Shown: piece after piece, positions 35,966 through 46,009 of the stretch | Numbering within the stretch: position 1 is the stretch's first letter | How the letters are laid out: each line of letters starts with the position of its first letter | Assembly: GCF_029024965.1 (NCBI RefSeq) | Contig: NZ_CP118982.1 | Location: forward strand, 620,001-684,000 | DNA length: 64,000 bases | Source: Staphylococcus equorum | GTDB taxonomy: Bacteria > Bacillota > Bacilli > Staphylococcales > Staphylococcaceae | Direction: 5' to 3' | The notes under the pieces: model-generated | The model's input: only the letters and a program-made list of their open reading frames with translations | Told to the model about the DNA's origin: nothing | The model's database searches: none | Translations under genes and position numbers: made by a program

Positions 35966-36859
35966 ATGAAAAAATTATTAGCAGGGGCGCTGACACTATC
36001 TTTAGCTTTAGCTGCTTGTTCAAATGGTGGCGATGACGAAAGTAATAACAAAGACGATAGTTCAGATGACAAAAAATCTAGCGAAGACCAATCAAAAGAT
36101 TCTAAGAATGATGACAAGAAGAGCAATGATAGCTCTGACAAAGATTCAGACAGTAAATCTGGTGACAGTAATTCAAGCGATGATGATAGTTCTGATAGCA
36201 ACAGTAATAGTGACTCAGATAGTAATAGTTCATCAAGCGACAGTGAAAATGCTTCAGATAGCAATGATTCAAATTCAAATGATAGTAATGGCGCTAACAG
36301 TTCTAATAGTGGCGATAGTGCTAATAGTTCAAGTGATGCAAATTCTAATAGCAATGCAACTAACAGTGGTAGTAACGCTAATGGTTCTGCAGATAGTGCA
36401 AATGCAAACGGAGCAAATGGTAATGCGAATGCAAACAATGATGCATCAAACAATGATGCATCAAACAATGCGAATACAAATAATGCGAATACAAACAATG
36501 CGAATACAAACAATGGAAACAATGGTACAGCAAATTCAGGGACATCAGAATATGTACCACCGTACCAAGGACAAAATGCGGTTCCAGTTTCACAAAATAT
36601 TTCGTCAGGAACTGTTGATAATCAAGCCGCATTACAGAATTTACCTAACTTCCAAAACTCATTAAATAATGCAATGGCAGAAGTTAACTCAATTAATGGT
36701 CAATCTAATCCTTATAATGATTATGCCATTGAAGGAAGCGAAGGTAATTATAGTTATATCTTTAGTTTCCAAAATCAAGCTGAACCAGGAACATACGCAA
36801 TTGCTACAGTAGATCAACAAGGAACTGTACGAGTTGTAGATCCAGCTTATCATCAATAA
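35966..36859 (+). CDS. Ser/Asp/Asn-rich repeat lipoprotein
   Basis: A 297-residue lipoprotein with signal peptide MKKLLAGALTLSLALAAC (lipobox LAAC, Cys18). Residues 20-190 are low complexity: first Ser/Asp/Lys-rich, then Ser/Asn/Ala-rich, ending in pentapeptide repeats of the NDASN and NANTN kind, coded by 15-base tandem repeats. A compact C-terminal domain follows (about 191-297, YVPPYQGQNAVPVSQNISSG to VDPAYHQ). It has no LPXTG. The disordered stalk probably lifts the domain through the cell wall. Long antisense frames here are artefacts of the repeats. AAGGAGG precedes the ATG. Confidence 0.88.
   Translation: MKKLLAGALTLSLALAACSNGGDDESNNKDDSSDDKKSSEDQSKDSKNDDKKSNDSSDKDSDSKSGDSNSSDDDSSDSNSNSDSDSNSSSSDSENASDSNDSNSNDSNGANSSNSGDSANSSSDANSNSNATNSGSNANGSADSANANGANGNANANNDASNNDASNNANTNNANTNNANTNNGNNGTANSGTSEYVPPYQGQNAVPVSQNISSGTVDNQAALQNLPNFQNSLNNAMAEVNSINGQSNPYNDYAIEGSEGNYSYIFSFQNQAEPGTYAIATVDQQGTVRVVDPAYHQ
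36437..36515 (+). repeat. 15-base coding tandem repeats in the lipoprotein stalk
   Basis: Two units CAATGATGCATCAAA are followed by three near-identical units CAATGCGAATACAAA, in frame, each coding a pentapeptide. The copy number could vary by slippage without changing the frame. Confidence 0.85.
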
Positions 36860-36886
36860 TAAATTGAAGTAGTAATCATACACACA

Positions 36887-36940
36887 AAAAATAGGCTAGG
36901 AGCTCTCATTACTGTAATGAGGTTTCCTAGCCTTTTTATT
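36887..36940. terminator. Bidirectional terminator after the lipoprotein gene
   Basis: AGGCTAGGAGCTCTCATTA and TAATGAGGTTTCCTAGCCT pair with one short mismatch, flanked by A and T runs. Confidence 0.85.
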
Positions 36941-36963
36941 ATATGATTAACGATATTTCTATA

Positions 36964-38655
36964 TTAGTTATATGTTTTATTACACTTTTTAATAATATGA
37001 GACAGTGTTTCAAAAGCATGATTATCTTTATTGATAAAGGGATTGGAATGAATCTCTGTCATTTGATGACTAATTAAATCATTTAACAAAGCCTTAGCAT
37101 CACTATATCTAACAGTAGCTAATGAATGCATAACTTCATCATAAACTCCACGTTCAGCAATATATTTAGCGTGATTTGGTGTGTACTGACACACAGTTTT
37201 ATTAATTGTTAATGCATCAAAAATAATAGAAGAATAGTCTGTGAGTACAATGTCTGAAACTAATAATAAGTCTTGAACTTCTATATGTGGCGGTGCAAGA
37301 ATTGCATTTTCAGGAATATAAGAAGCTTGATCTTCAATATGTCCTTTAAATATAACATTATATTTATTGAGTAATCCGTCACTAATAGGTAATAGATCTG
37401 AATCATCTTGGTGAGATTTCCATGTTGGCGCATAAAGTAAAGTTTCTTTTTCAGGGTCTAACTTCAATTCTCGTTTAATAAAAGAAATATAATGGTGATC
37501 CGTTTGTTTATCTAGCAAATATCTGATTCTAGGATAACCACAGTTTAAAATATGTGTTTGTTGTTGTGGAAAAGCAGATTTGAAATATTCAATAATGGAT
37601 TCACTATCGCATACAAAATAATCTTGTTGTAACCACTTATTGTATTTACGTGCTCGGTAATTGTAAATATTTAGATTTTGTGATGGTTCATTACTATCTA
37701 AAAACAGTTTTTTAATAGGTGTACCGTGCCAAAGCTGAATAATAGTTCCATTAGGTTTTAGTGTATCAGGAATATTACTTTCTAATATCACTACACATGC
37801 GCTTTCTATAAGATCTTTTGCTTTTGGATCATCTGGCTTGATGAAGTTTGGACCATTGACATCATCGGTTATAAAATATATCGGTAATTTTGAAAAATGT
37901 TTAGCAAAATGATTGAACAAGTAACGAGAGTTACCTCTAAAACCATAATCAAAGCCTAAGAATACAATATGATTTTTAACTTTTGATGGATTTTTTTCAT
38001 ATATATAGCTTTTCTCTCGATGCTTTTTAACTGACTGGCGTTGCACAATATTGAAAAGCCAATGGGGCATTTTGAAACCTGTAGCATTCAACCATTTATC
38101 AGTAAAACGCATTTGTTCAGGCGCCAATGTTTCTTTCGTTTTAAATGGAAGCCCATGTTTATGTTCATATGCCAATTTATTTAAATTAAATTTTGTCGTA
38201 TTCAATGGTGTCAGTTGGTGTATATCCTTCCATATCTTGCTACTTGTAGTAAATGACTGACTGAAATCAAAAATGACATGACTGTCAGTAACAACATCAT
38301 CTTGCAATAGTGATATTAAAGCTAAATCAAATAAATTTTGTATATTAAATTCATCTAAAATACGCTGCGTTGTTTCTATATGGAAAATGATGTTTGGATA
38401 GTGATTAATATTTTCTACCCAGTCATTAAATGAAATCTCTAATTTACCAAAATAACGACAATCATTTATGTATTGTTGGTTAACCGTATAGTCAGATACA
38501 ATCGTGCAAGGCTTCAAATTAACTGCCTCAATCATATTTTGGTGTATTTTTATACTGTTGTTAATTACAACAAAATGTGTATAATCTTCTAGTGTTGCTT
38601 TTTTTAGTTGAGTTTCTAAATGTTGCCACTCAACTAATTCAATTTGTTTTATCAT
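36964..38655 (-). CDS. CDP-glycerol glycerophosphotransferase family protein (TagB/TarF type)
   Basis: A 563-residue enzyme whose C-terminal part (about 215-560) is the teichoic-acid polymerase domain that transfers glycerol- or ribitol-phosphate from CDP-polyol. Key motifs are IIQLWHGTPIKKLFLDS, CDSESIIEYFKSAF, LLYAPTWKSHQDD, VIFKGHIEDQASYI and VLTDYSSIIFDALTINK. The N-terminal 200 residues are less conserved and may bind the acceptor. It is alone rather than in a tag/tar cluster, so it may modify a different polymer. It converges on the lipoprotein gene and diverges from lctP. Confidence 0.88.
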   Translation of the reverse strand: MIKQIELVEWQHLETQLKKATLEDYTHFVVINNSIKIHQNMIEAVNLKPCTIVSDYTVNQQYINDCRYFGKLEISFNDWVENINHYPNIIFHIETTQRILDEFNIQNLFDLALISLLQDDVVTDSHVIFDFSQSFTTSSKIWKDIHQLTPLNTTKFNLNKLAYEHKHGLPFKTKETLAPEQMRFTDKWLNATGFKMPHWLFNIVQRQSVKKHREKSYIYEKNPSKVKNHIVFLGFDYGFRGNSRYLFNHFAKHFSKLPIYFITDDVNGPNFIKPDDPKAKDLIESACVVILESNIPDTLKPNGTIIQLWHGTPIKKLFLDSNEPSQNLNIYNYRARKYNKWLQQDYFVCDSESIIEYFKSAFPQQQTHILNCGYPRIRYLLDKQTDHHYISFIKRELKLDPEKETLLYAPTWKSHQDDSDLLPISDGLLNKYNVIFKGHIEDQASYIPENAILAPPHIEVQDLLLVSDIVLTDYSSIIFDALTINKTVCQYTPNHAKYIAERGVYDEVMHSLATVRYSDAKALLNDLISHQMTEIHSNPFINKDNHAFETLSHIIKKCNKTYN

Positions 38656-38797
38656 TAATATCCCTCTACTTAATCATTATTGTTACTATTTTACCACGGA
38701 GTGCACTTGAGATAAATGAATCCCTTGCAGAGCAGGTTTTAAAATTTTAAACTTCGTGTTACGCTAGAAAAAAATAATGAAAGTTTTAAAAAGTATA

Positions 38798-38847
38798 TTG
38801 TATTTAATACAGAAAATGTTATAATTTCATTGTGAAAAAAATCACAA
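38798..38847 (+). promoter_or_regulatory. lctP promoter with Rex operator
   Basis: TTGTAT (38798-38803) and TATAAT (38820-38825) are 16 bases apart. TTGTGAAAAAAATCACAA (38830-38847) lies at the transcription start and fits the Rex consensus, so it responds to the NADH/NAD ratio. Confidence 0.85.
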
Positions 38848-38896
38848 TAACGAACTATGTCAATATAAATTTAAATAGAAAGAAGTAGTGAAGCAA

Positions 38897-40498
38897 ATGT
38901 TTGTAGAAACTTTTAACCCCTTTAACAATGTATTAGTCTCATCTATCATTGCAGCGATTCCTATTATTTTATTCTTGTTATGCTTAACTGTATTTAGAAT
39001 GAAAGGGATATATGCGTCAATTACTACTGTAGTCGTTACATTAATCATTGCAATATTGTGTTTTAAACTACCAGTAAGTATTGCTTCTGGTGCAGTTGTC
39101 GAAGGATTTTTCCAAGGTATCATACCTATTGGTTATATTGTTATCATGGCAGTATTATTATATAAAGTTACAACTGAAACAGGGCAGTTCCAAACTATCC
39201 AAGATAGTATATCTAGTATTTCACAAGACCAACGTATCCAATTATTACTTATTGGTTTTGCGTTTAATGGATTCTTAGAAGGTGCTGCAGGTTTTGGTGT
39301 ACCAATTGCAATATGTGCTCTTTTACTTACTCAACTTGGTTTCGCTCCATTACAAGCAGCGATGCTATGTTTAATTGCAAATGCTACAGCAGGGGCGTTT
39401 GGTGCGATTGGTTTACCTATCACTGTAATTAACACTTTAGGATTACCAGAAGATATTACAGGTATGGCAGTATCACAAATGTCTACGCTCACTTTATTCA
39501 TTATGAATATGGCAGTACCATTCCTATTAATATGGATTATTGATGGTTTCAAAGGTATTAAAGAAACATTGCCAGCCATCTTAATTGTAAGTATTACTTA
39601 TACAGTATTACAGGCTGTAATTACATTATTTGTTGGACCTGAATTAGCAGATATTATTCCACCATTAGGTGCAATGTTGGCATTAGCTTTATTTTCTAAA
39701 AAATTCCAACCAAAACATATCTTTAGAATTAATAAAGAAGAAAAACCACAAGAAATTGACCAACATAAAGCGAAAGAAATTGTTTATGCATGGAGCCCGT
39801 TTTTCATTTTAACAGTATTTGTAATGATATGGAGTGCACCAAACTTCAAAGCACTGTTTGAGCCAGGTGGCGCATTAGAAGCGTTCGTCTTTAACATCAC
39901 ATTGCCGGGTACTTATAGTGAGATTGCAAATAAAGCAATTAGTCTTCCATTAAACATAATTGGTCAAACAGGTACAGCCATTCTTTTAGTAATAATTATT
40001 ACTATTTTAATGTCTAAACGTGTTGGTTTTGCTGATGGTGGTCGACTATTTAAACTTTCATTTAAAGAACTTTGGTTACCAATTATCACAATATGTTTTA
40101 TCTTAGTAATTTCAAAACTTATGACGTATGCAGGATTAAGTAACGTAATTGGTGAAGGTATTGCAAAAACAGGCGCTATATTCCCATTACTATCTCCAAT
40201 TTTAGGTTGGATTGGTGTCTTTTTAACTGGATCAGTGACAAATAATAATACGTTGTTTGCGCCGATTCAAGCAGCTGTTGCAAATAATATAGGAGCAAGT
40301 GGCGCATTACTCGTTTCTGCCAATACTGTTGGTGGTGTAGCAGCGAAACTTATATCTCCACAATCTATTGCAATCGCAACTGCATCTGTACAACAAGTTG
40401 GTAAAGAATCTCAATTGTTGAAAATGACATTACGCTATAGTATTGCGATGCTCGTCTTCATATGTATTTGGACATTTATCTTGAATTTCTTTATCTAG
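38897..40498 (+). CDS. lctP: L-lactate permease
   Basis: A 533-residue LctP-family carrier that moves lactate with protons across the membrane. It has about 13 hydrophobic segments and the signatures FAFNGFLEGAAGFGVPIAIC, GAFGAIGLPITVINTLGLPE, LTGSVTNNNTLFAPIQAAVA and GGVAAKLISPQSIAIATASV. A GTG nine bases upstream is also in frame; the ATG at 38897 is preferred because of similarity to other starts, although its ribosome site is weak. The Rex box upstream ties it to fermentation. Confidence 0.93.
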   Translation: MFVETFNPFNNVLVSSIIAAIPIILFLLCLTVFRMKGIYASITTVVVTLIIAILCFKLPVSIASGAVVEGFFQGIIPIGYIVIMAVLLYKVTTETGQFQTIQDSISSISQDQRIQLLLIGFAFNGFLEGAAGFGVPIAICALLLTQLGFAPLQAAMLCLIANATAGAFGAIGLPITVINTLGLPEDITGMAVSQMSTLTLFIMNMAVPFLLIWIIDGFKGIKETLPAILIVSITYTVLQAVITLFVGPELADIIPPLGAMLALALFSKKFQPKHIFRINKEEKPQEIDQHKAKEIVYAWSPFFILTVFVMIWSAPNFKALFEPGGALEAFVFNITLPGTYSEIANKAISLPLNIIGQTGTAILLVIIITILMSKRVGFADGGRLFKLSFKELWLPIITICFILVISKLMTYAGLSNVIGEGIAKTGAIFPLLSPILGWIGVFLTGSVTNNNTLFAPIQAAVANNIGASGALLVSANTVGGVAAKLISPQSIAIATASVQQVGKESQLLKMTLRYSIAMLVFICIWTFILNFFI

Positions 40499-40515
40499 AA
40501 ATAAATAATATTTAG

Positions 40516-40553
40516 CTGTCGACAGAGTTCAGACTTTGTTGGCAGTTTTTTTG
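40516..40553 (+). terminator. Terminator after lctP
   Basis: CTGTCGACAGAG (40516-40527) pairs with CTTTGTTGGCAG (40534-40545), including G-U pairs, followed by seven T. Confidence 0.8.
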
Positions 40554-40666
40554 TTTTACGTAGATAGCGCTAATTTATATAAATCTATAATTATTTGCCA
40601 AATCAAAGTTTTATCTTGTAGTCTTCGATGAAAGATTGACCCGAATCACGATAGATATTTAAATAT

Positions 40667-40712
40667 AAAAAAGATGTTGGAGTATAAATTGATATGCTCC
40701 AACATCTTTTTT
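40667..40712. terminator. Terminator of the glycosyltransferase gene
   Basis: AAAGATGTTGGAG pairs with CTCCAACATCTTT; A and T runs lie on both sides. It touches the stop codon of the minus-strand gene. Confidence 0.85.
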
Positions 40713-41862
40713 ATTTTGAATTCAGCATATTTGAAAACTGTTGATAAACAGCCTCAGGTGAATAAGTAGCTACGGTCTTGAAACCATTTTCTATAAGGAC
40801 TTGTTCTTTGAATTCTTGATTGATTAGTCTACGCAGTTTATTCGACAATTCAGTCACGTTCTTATGATCTATTAAATAACCATTCACGTTATTTTTAATA
40901 ATAGAATCGGGCCCAGCGTTCCCACTAAAGCTTACTACAATATTACTTTGGTTCATGGCTTCTAAGATAACCATGCCGAAACCTTCGTTACGTGAAGGAA
41001 CAACTGTAATTTCACTAATTGCCAATTGTTCATTTAATTGTTGCGTTGAACCTTGTAGTAAAACAATATCTGATAAGTCATATCGATCAATAAGTTGTTG
41101 TAATGCATCTCTTTCTTGTCCTTCTCCAAAGATGTGTACTTTATAGCCAAATTTTCTGACGATATGCTGAATGGGATTAATACTATCAATGAGTATGTCG
41201 AATCCTTTTTCATATTCTAAACGGCCAGCTGCAGTAATTATTTTTTCTTTTGTTTTATTAAGTCTAGGTTCATCTAAAATATTTGGAACAACATAAACAG
41301 GTGTTTGAATATAAGATTGATATTTAATTTTATCTACAGTAGTAAGTGTAGTCACTTTATCTAAAGTGGTATATGCATCAATGATTTCTTGTTGAAATGC
41401 TTCAGGATGGGCTTCAAAATTCATATGCTCCATGCCAATAGTTTCAATGTTGTTTTGTGCATATTTTGCAATCAATATATTAAAACTGGCTCTAGTCCCG
41501 ATTAAAACGTCTGTATCAATTTTACGGATGGATTTAATCATCTTTTTCTCTATATAACGTGAAAACTGGTTTAAACCTGGTTCATTTTTTGAAAGTACTT
41601 TAGGTTTAGAAAATGAAGTGTATTTATTAATACGGTTAAAAAGTAAATTTTTGAAATTTTTAGGGTGCAACTGATAATTGATTAAAGGTTTTATAACGAT
41701 AGAATCATGGAGTTCGAAATAAGGTTTTAAATCACCTTTAAATATAGAAATGATTTCGACTTTATGACCTTTTTTAGCCAGTGTATTAGCTAATTGTGAA
41801 ATAGATTTTACAGTACCTCCCATGGCATAGATATTATGCATGAAAAAAGTGATTGATTTCAT
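40711..41862 (-). CDS. Glycosyltransferase family 4
   Basis: A 383-residue GT-B enzyme. The N-terminal glycine-rich loop (MHNIYAMGGTVKSISQLANT) binds the acceptor side. The donor domain has ITAAGRLEYEKGFDILID, the segment HIFGEGQERDALQQLI and the EX7E-type motif VVPSRNEGFGMVILEAMNQS. It resembles staphylococcal poly(glycerol-phosphate) alpha-glycosyltransferase-like enzymes that decorate wall polymers, but the donor and acceptor are unknown. It is a single gene; the ATG has a GGAGG site (plus-strand CCTCC at 41869-41873). Confidence 0.85.
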   Translation of the reverse strand: MKSITFFMHNIYAMGGTVKSISQLANTLAKKGHKVEIISIFKGDLKPYFELHDSIVIKPLINYQLHPKNFKNLLFNRINKYTSFSKPKVLSKNEPGLNQFSRYIEKKMIKSIRKIDTDVLIGTRASFNILIAKYAQNNIETIGMEHMNFEAHPEAFQQEIIDAYTTLDKVTTLTTVDKIKYQSYIQTPVYVVPNILDEPRLNKTKEKIITAAGRLEYEKGFDILIDSINPIQHIVRKFGYKVHIFGEGQERDALQQLIDRYDLSDIVLLQGSTQQLNEQLAISEITVVPSRNEGFGMVILEAMNQSNIVVSFSGNAGPDSIIKNNVNGYLIDHKNVTELSNKLRRLINQEFKEQVLIENGFKTVATYSPEAVYQQFSNMLNSK

Positions 41863-41873
41863 CGGAAAACCTC

Positions 41874-42251
41874 CAAATGTTTCTTAACTTAAATTAGAAT
41901 TCATTATATCATGAAATGTATAATGTGTTTTTATTAGTAGTATCAAACTTATTTCAGTATTTAAAAAGCATTTTAACGTCTTTTTAGAAGATATAATAGA
42001 TCTTTTAACTAACAGTTTGGTTAACACATATTAACAAAATTTGTGTAGAATTACTGAAAGCCCTTTTTTCATAGGGCGATTACGTATATAATTAGAGAAG
42101 TATAAAGATATATTTCGTTATTTTTACATTTTAATCAATAATAACGGCAAGGTTTTTTATTTTTTAGTTATAGAAAACGCTTCATCCACTTTTCTAAAAG
42201 GATAAAGATAACGTTTCTATAAACATATATAAAAGGGGGACTGTGTTTGTT
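41874..42251. other. Upstream region of mqo
   Basis: About 380 AT-rich bases without a gene. AGAAAACGCTTCAT at about 42172-42185 resembles a degenerate cre site, and GCCC-N10-GGGC (42060-42077) is a small dyad. No confident promoter pair was found. Confidence 0.35.
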
Positions 42252-43730
42252 ATGAGCACAAAACATAGCAAAACAGATGTCATCTTAATCGGTGGCGGTA
42301 TCATGAGTGCAACATTAGGAACTATATTAAAAGAACTCGCACCAGAGAAAGAGATTAAGATGTATGAAAGGTTATCTACGCCAGCAGAAGAAAGTTCTAA
42401 TGGTTGGAACAATGCGGGTACGGGTCACTCTGCATTATGTGAGTTGAATTATACAAAAGAAAATAAAGATGGTTCAATAGATATAAATAAGGCTGTAAAA
42501 ATTAATGAACAATACCAAGTTACTAAACAATTTTGGAATTACTTAGTTAAACAAGGTCAACTTACGCAACCTGAAGCATTTATTAAGCCAGTACCTCACA
42601 TGAGTTTTGTACAAGGTGTCCGTAATGTAGATTTCTTAAAAAGACGTGTAGACAGATTAAACAAAAATATTCTATTCAGTAATATGGAAATTACTGATAA
42701 TAAAGATAAAATAGCTGATTGGGTACCATTGATGATGGAAGGTCGTACATCTCATGTACCAGTGGCAATGAGTTATGATAAAACTGGTACAGATGTTAAC
42801 TTCGGTGCATTAACTAAAAAGTTATTTGAAAACTTAGAAGAAAAGCAAGTTGAATTAAATTATGAACATGAAGTACAAGATCTTAAACAACGTGAAGACG
42901 GTGTTTGGGAGATGAAAGTTAAAGATTTACAAACAGATATCGTGACATTTGTTGAAAGTGATTTCGTGTTCATCGGTGCTGGTGGTGCAAGTTTACAATT
43001 GCTACAAAAAACAGGTATTAAAGAATCGAAACATGTTGGTGGGTTCCCTGTAAGTGGCTTGTTCTTAGTATGTAAAGATGAATCAATTACAACGCAACAT
43101 CTTGCTAAAGTATATGGAAAAGCTTCAGTAGGAGCACCACCAATGTCAGTACCACATTTAGACACACGTTACATAGATGGCAAACGTACAATATTATTTG
43201 GTCCATTTGCTGGATTTTCACCTAAATTCATGAAAACTGGTTCAAATATGGACTTAATTAAGTCTGTGAAACCAAACAACTTAATTACAATGCTGTCTGC
43301 AGGAATTAAAGAAATGAGTTTAACAAAATATTTAATTTCACAACTTACCCTTTCAAATGAAGAGCGTATGGAAGACTTACGTCAATTTGTTCCTAATGCT
43401 AAGAGTGAAGATTGGGAAATTGTTGTAGCTGGTCAACGTGTGCAAGTTATCAAAGATACAGAAAATGGTAAAGGAACATTGCAATTTGGTACCGAAGTTA
43501 TAACTTCTGAAGACGGTTCATTGTCTGCATTGTTAGGTGCGTCGCCTGGTGCTTCTACAGCAGTAGATATCATGCTTGATATGCTTAAACGCTGCTATGG
43601 TGAAGAATTTAAACAATGGGAAGACAAAGTGAAAACAATGGTGCCTTCATATGGCATGAAACTATCAGATAATGAAGCACTTTATACGAAATTGAATGAA
43701 GAAATTACGAAAAATTTAAAAATAAATTAA
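42252..43730 (+). CDS. mqo: Malate:quinone oxidoreductase
   Basis: A 492-residue FAD enzyme that oxidises malate to oxaloacetate and reduces menaquinone at the inner membrane face, replacing or supplementing malate dehydrogenase. The FAD motif is [18 protein letters not shown] near the N-terminus, with [37 protein letters not shown] and [12 protein letters not shown] further on; the end has [15 protein letters not shown]. The ATG at 42252 follows AAGGGGGA; a GTG at 42243 is too close to that site. Length matches S. aureus Mqo. It converges on hssS. Confidence 0.95.
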   Translation: MSTKHSKTDVILIGGGIMSATLGTILKELAPEKEIKMYERLSTPAEESSNGWNNAGTGHSALCELNYTKENKDGSIDINKAVKINEQYQVTKQFWNYLVKQGQLTQPEAFIKPVPHMSFVQGVRNVDFLKRRVDRLNKNILFSNMEITDNKDKIADWVPLMMEGRTSHVPVAMSYDKTGTDVNFGALTKKLFENLEEKQVELNYEHEVQDLKQREDGVWEMKVKDLQTDIVTFVESDFVFIGAGGASLQLLQKTGIKESKHVGGFPVSGLFLVCKDESITTQHLAKVYGKASVGAPPMSVPHLDTRYIDGKRTILFGPFAGFSPKFMKTGSNMDLIKSVKPNNLITMLSAGIKEMSLTKYLISQLTLSNEERMEDLRQFVPNAKSEDWEIVVAGQRVQVIKDTENGKGTLQFGTEVITSEDGSLSALLGASPGASTAVDIMLDMLKRCYGEEFKQWEDKVKTMVPSYGMKLSDNEALYTKLNEEITKNLKIN

Positions 43731-43764
43731 TATTGCTTTGGCATTGATATGATAATAAGCAATG

Positions 43765-43817
43765 AAAATAAGCGCACGGTTAATCTAGTATCATACTAGG
43801 CTAACCGTGCGCTTTTA
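43765..43817. terminator. Bidirectional terminator between mqo and hssS
   Basis: AAGCGCACGGTTA and TAACCGTGCGCTT pair over 13 bases or more, extended by CTAGTA/TACTAG, with A and T runs outside. Confidence 0.9.
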
Positions 43818-43819
43818 AT

Positions 43820-45187
43820 CTAACTTTTACGGATTTCGATAGAGAATGTAGTGCCCTTATTTTTTTCGCTTACTATGGATATCGTACCACCATGTAGTTC
43901 AAAAATGGCCTTAGCAATAGCAAGGCCTAAGCCATTACTATTGTCATGATTACTTGCTTTATAAAAACGTTCGAACAAACGAGATTGAGTTTCTTCAGTC
44001 ATACCCTGACCATCGTCTGTAATTGTACACTTAATAGAATCTAAATCCTGCTTAAGTATAATATCTATTGTGCCGCCTTGAACTGAATATTTAATGGCAT
44101 TTGTAATGAGGTTTTGGAATGCTTGATGTAATAAGCGTTCGTTACCAACCATTTTAATATTTTCTAAATCTGACATGATGATTAAATCTTTTTCATTGGC
44201 AGAAAATTGTTCATGGCGAATAATTTGTTTTAAAAGTTGATTAAGTGCAATGTGATCTTTAAATTCAAGATGTGCACCATTATCAATTTCGGATAACAAT
44301 AAAAGTTCTTTTGTTAATTCGCTAAGTTGTGTAGTGATTTGGTAAATATCATCAATATAGCGCAGACGTTCCTGATCGCTCTTAGCAAATTTGAGCTGAT
44401 CAAGTAGATGATGAACATGTGTCAATGGTGTTTTGATTTCATGAGAAACGTTCTGAACGAAATGTTGTCTCATATCATCTAATTGTTTTAATGAAAGTCT
44501 CATCTTATCAAATCGATATTGTAACGTGCCTAATTCATCTTTACGTGTGATTTTAATTGCTGTATCAAAATTGCCTTGCATAAGACGTTCTGTCGCGTTT
44601 TTCAATTGTTGAATGGGTTTGATTAATGTATAAGTTGAAGAAATAACTAGGATGATAGAGATAATGAGTAATAACGATATTAGTATCGCTAAGAATATTC
44701 TAAATTCACTAAATGTTTTACCGATATCAGGTCTCATGAAGACGGCATAGTTTTGACCTTCGGATTCAAAAGCAATACCTACTGTATTTTGAGTAGTATT
44801 TTCAAAAAAACCAGTAATAATAGGCGTGTAAGGTAAATTTTTAATACCATGATAATCTTTACCGTTTAATACACTTTGAACATCTTGTTGTGCTATATTA
44901 TCTTTTCTGAATGCTTCACCATAGTATGTTCTTTTTCCATTTTCTGAAATAGTCATAATTTGGTAATTCATTTCACCTAAATGTTTGAAAAATGGTGGAT
45001 GACTATCAATTTTTGATTCTTTTTGATATTCCATCGAATCTTTTAAAGTACGCATAATTTTTGCGTCATTATTTTCTTTCAAAAAATTATGATAAATAAT
45101 ATTTGTACATAAAAAACTGACTACTGCACTGAAGAGCATAACAACAATAGTATACACTGCAATGCGTGTATAGAGTGATTTAAACAT
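43820..45187 (-). CDS. hssS: Heme-sensing histidine kinase HssS
   Basis: HssS senses heme stress at the membrane and phosphorylates HssR. The 455-residue protein has two membrane helices (about 9-31 and 163-184) flanking an extracellular sensor domain, then HAMP (about 185-237), the phosphoacceptor His249 in [13 protein letters not shown] and an ATPase domain with [16 protein letters not shown] and [16 protein letters not shown]. The ATG at 45187 overlaps the end of hssR by 8 bases. Length and His position agree with S. aureus HssS. Confidence 0.95.
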   Translation of the reverse strand: MFKSLYTRIAVYTIVVMLFSAVVSFLCTNIIYHNFLKENNDAKIMRTLKDSMEYQKESKIDSHPPFFKHLGEMNYQIMTISENGKRTYYGEAFRKDNIAQQDVQSVLNGKDYHGIKNLPYTPIITGFFENTTQNTVGIAFESEGQNYAVFMRPDIGKTFSEFRIFLAILISLLLIISIILVISSTYTLIKPIQQLKNATERLMQGNFDTAIKITRKDELGTLQYRFDKMRLSLKQLDDMRQHFVQNVSHEIKTPLTHVHHLLDQLKFAKSDQERLRYIDDIYQITTQLSELTKELLLLSEIDNGAHLEFKDHIALNQLLKQIIRHEQFSANEKDLIIMSDLENIKMVGNERLLHQAFQNLITNAIKYSVQGGTIDIILKQDLDSIKCTITDDGQGMTEETQSRLFERFYKASNHDNSNGLGLAIAKAIFELHGGTISIVSEKNKGTTFSIEIRKS

Positions 45188-45854
45188 GATCATCCACCTT
45201 ATAACCCAATCCACGCACTGTATGAATTGTTACTGATGCTTCCAATTTTTCAAGCCTTTTTCTAAGGCGTTTAATATGAACATCGACAGTACGCTCATCA
45301 CCTTCATAATCAAATCCCCATATTTTTTCTATTAAATCATCACGATTAAAAACTTGTCTTGGATGAGAAGCAAGGATAAATAGCAATTGGAATTCTTTAT
45401 TAGGCAAATTCATTGTTTTAGAATCTGTCTGTAATTCTAAATACGCTTGATTAAGCGTCAGGTTGCCAATAGTAATTTCACTATTAGCATTAATGTTATA
45501 GCGCTTCAGCACAGCTTTAATTCTGAAAATGAGCTCTTTTACTTCGAAAGGTTTCGTGACATAGTCATCTGTGCCTGTTAAATAGGCTTGTTCTTTATCA
45601 CTTAGCGCATCGCGCGCAGTTAACATGATAACTGGCATATCGTAATCTTCTTTTAAAATTTTACAGAGCTCAAAACCGCTCATGCCACCCATCATAATAT
45701 CTACAATGGCAATGTCTACTAGATTTGATTCTAGATAGGACAGTGCGTCTTCAGCGCTTGATTGCGTAATTGTTTCTAATCCTTCACGACGAATATAATT
45801 AGAAACATACTCTAATATTTTTTTGTCATCATCGACAATAAGACAAGTTGTCAT
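45180..45854 (-). CDS. hssR: Heme response regulator HssR
   Basis: An OmpR-family regulator of 224 residues that activates hrtBA. The receiver domain has DDD (8-10), phosphoacceptor D52 ([10 protein letters not shown]) and the K of [14 protein letters not shown]. The C-terminal winged helix ends with [17 protein letters not shown] and VRGLGYKV. The ATG at 45854 has AAGGAG nine bases upstream; longer frames run into the intergenic region. The divergent hrtB promoter carries the HssR direct repeat. Confidence 0.95.
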   Translation of the reverse strand: MTTCLIVDDDKKILEYVSNYIRREGLETITQSSAEDALSYLESNLVDIAIVDIMMGGMSGFELCKILKEDYDMPVIMLTARDALSDKEQAYLTGTDDYVTKPFEVKELIFRIKAVLKRYNINANSEITIGNLTLNQAYLELQTDSKTMNLPNKEFQLLFILASHPRQVFNRDDLIEKIWGFDYEGDERTVDVHIKRLRKRLEKLEASVTIHTVRGLGYKVDDHV

Positions 45855-45943
45855 GGGCAATGTCTCCTTCTTCATTTTATTGTCATTATAAACGTTACTC
45901 ATAGACTTCACAAATAACAAAAGTTTTTAAAAAATGAACATAA

Positions 45944-45963
45944 GTTCATATTGAGTTCACATA
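45944..45963 (+). promoter_or_regulatory. HssR-binding direct repeat before hrtB
   Basis: GTTCATATT (45944-45952), GA, GTTCACATA (45955-45963) matches the direct repeat required for HssR activation in S. aureus, with two changes in the second half. Confidence 0.85.
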
Positions 45964-46009
45964 AGGAGGATAAACTCTAGATATAAGTTTTGGAGAAGGA
46001 GTGGAAATG

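Noticed and set aside
36437..36515. Short regular repeats as a CRISPR array
   Set aside because: Units of 15 bases are contiguous, in frame with the lipoprotein, and have no spacers.
35962..36665. Long overlapping frames (186 codons minus, 213 codons plus) over the lipoprotein gene
   Set aside because: They are products of the Ser/Asp/Asn codon repeats; both are low complexity and lack a signal, domain or ribosome site, while the +35966 frame has a lipobox and AAGGAGG.
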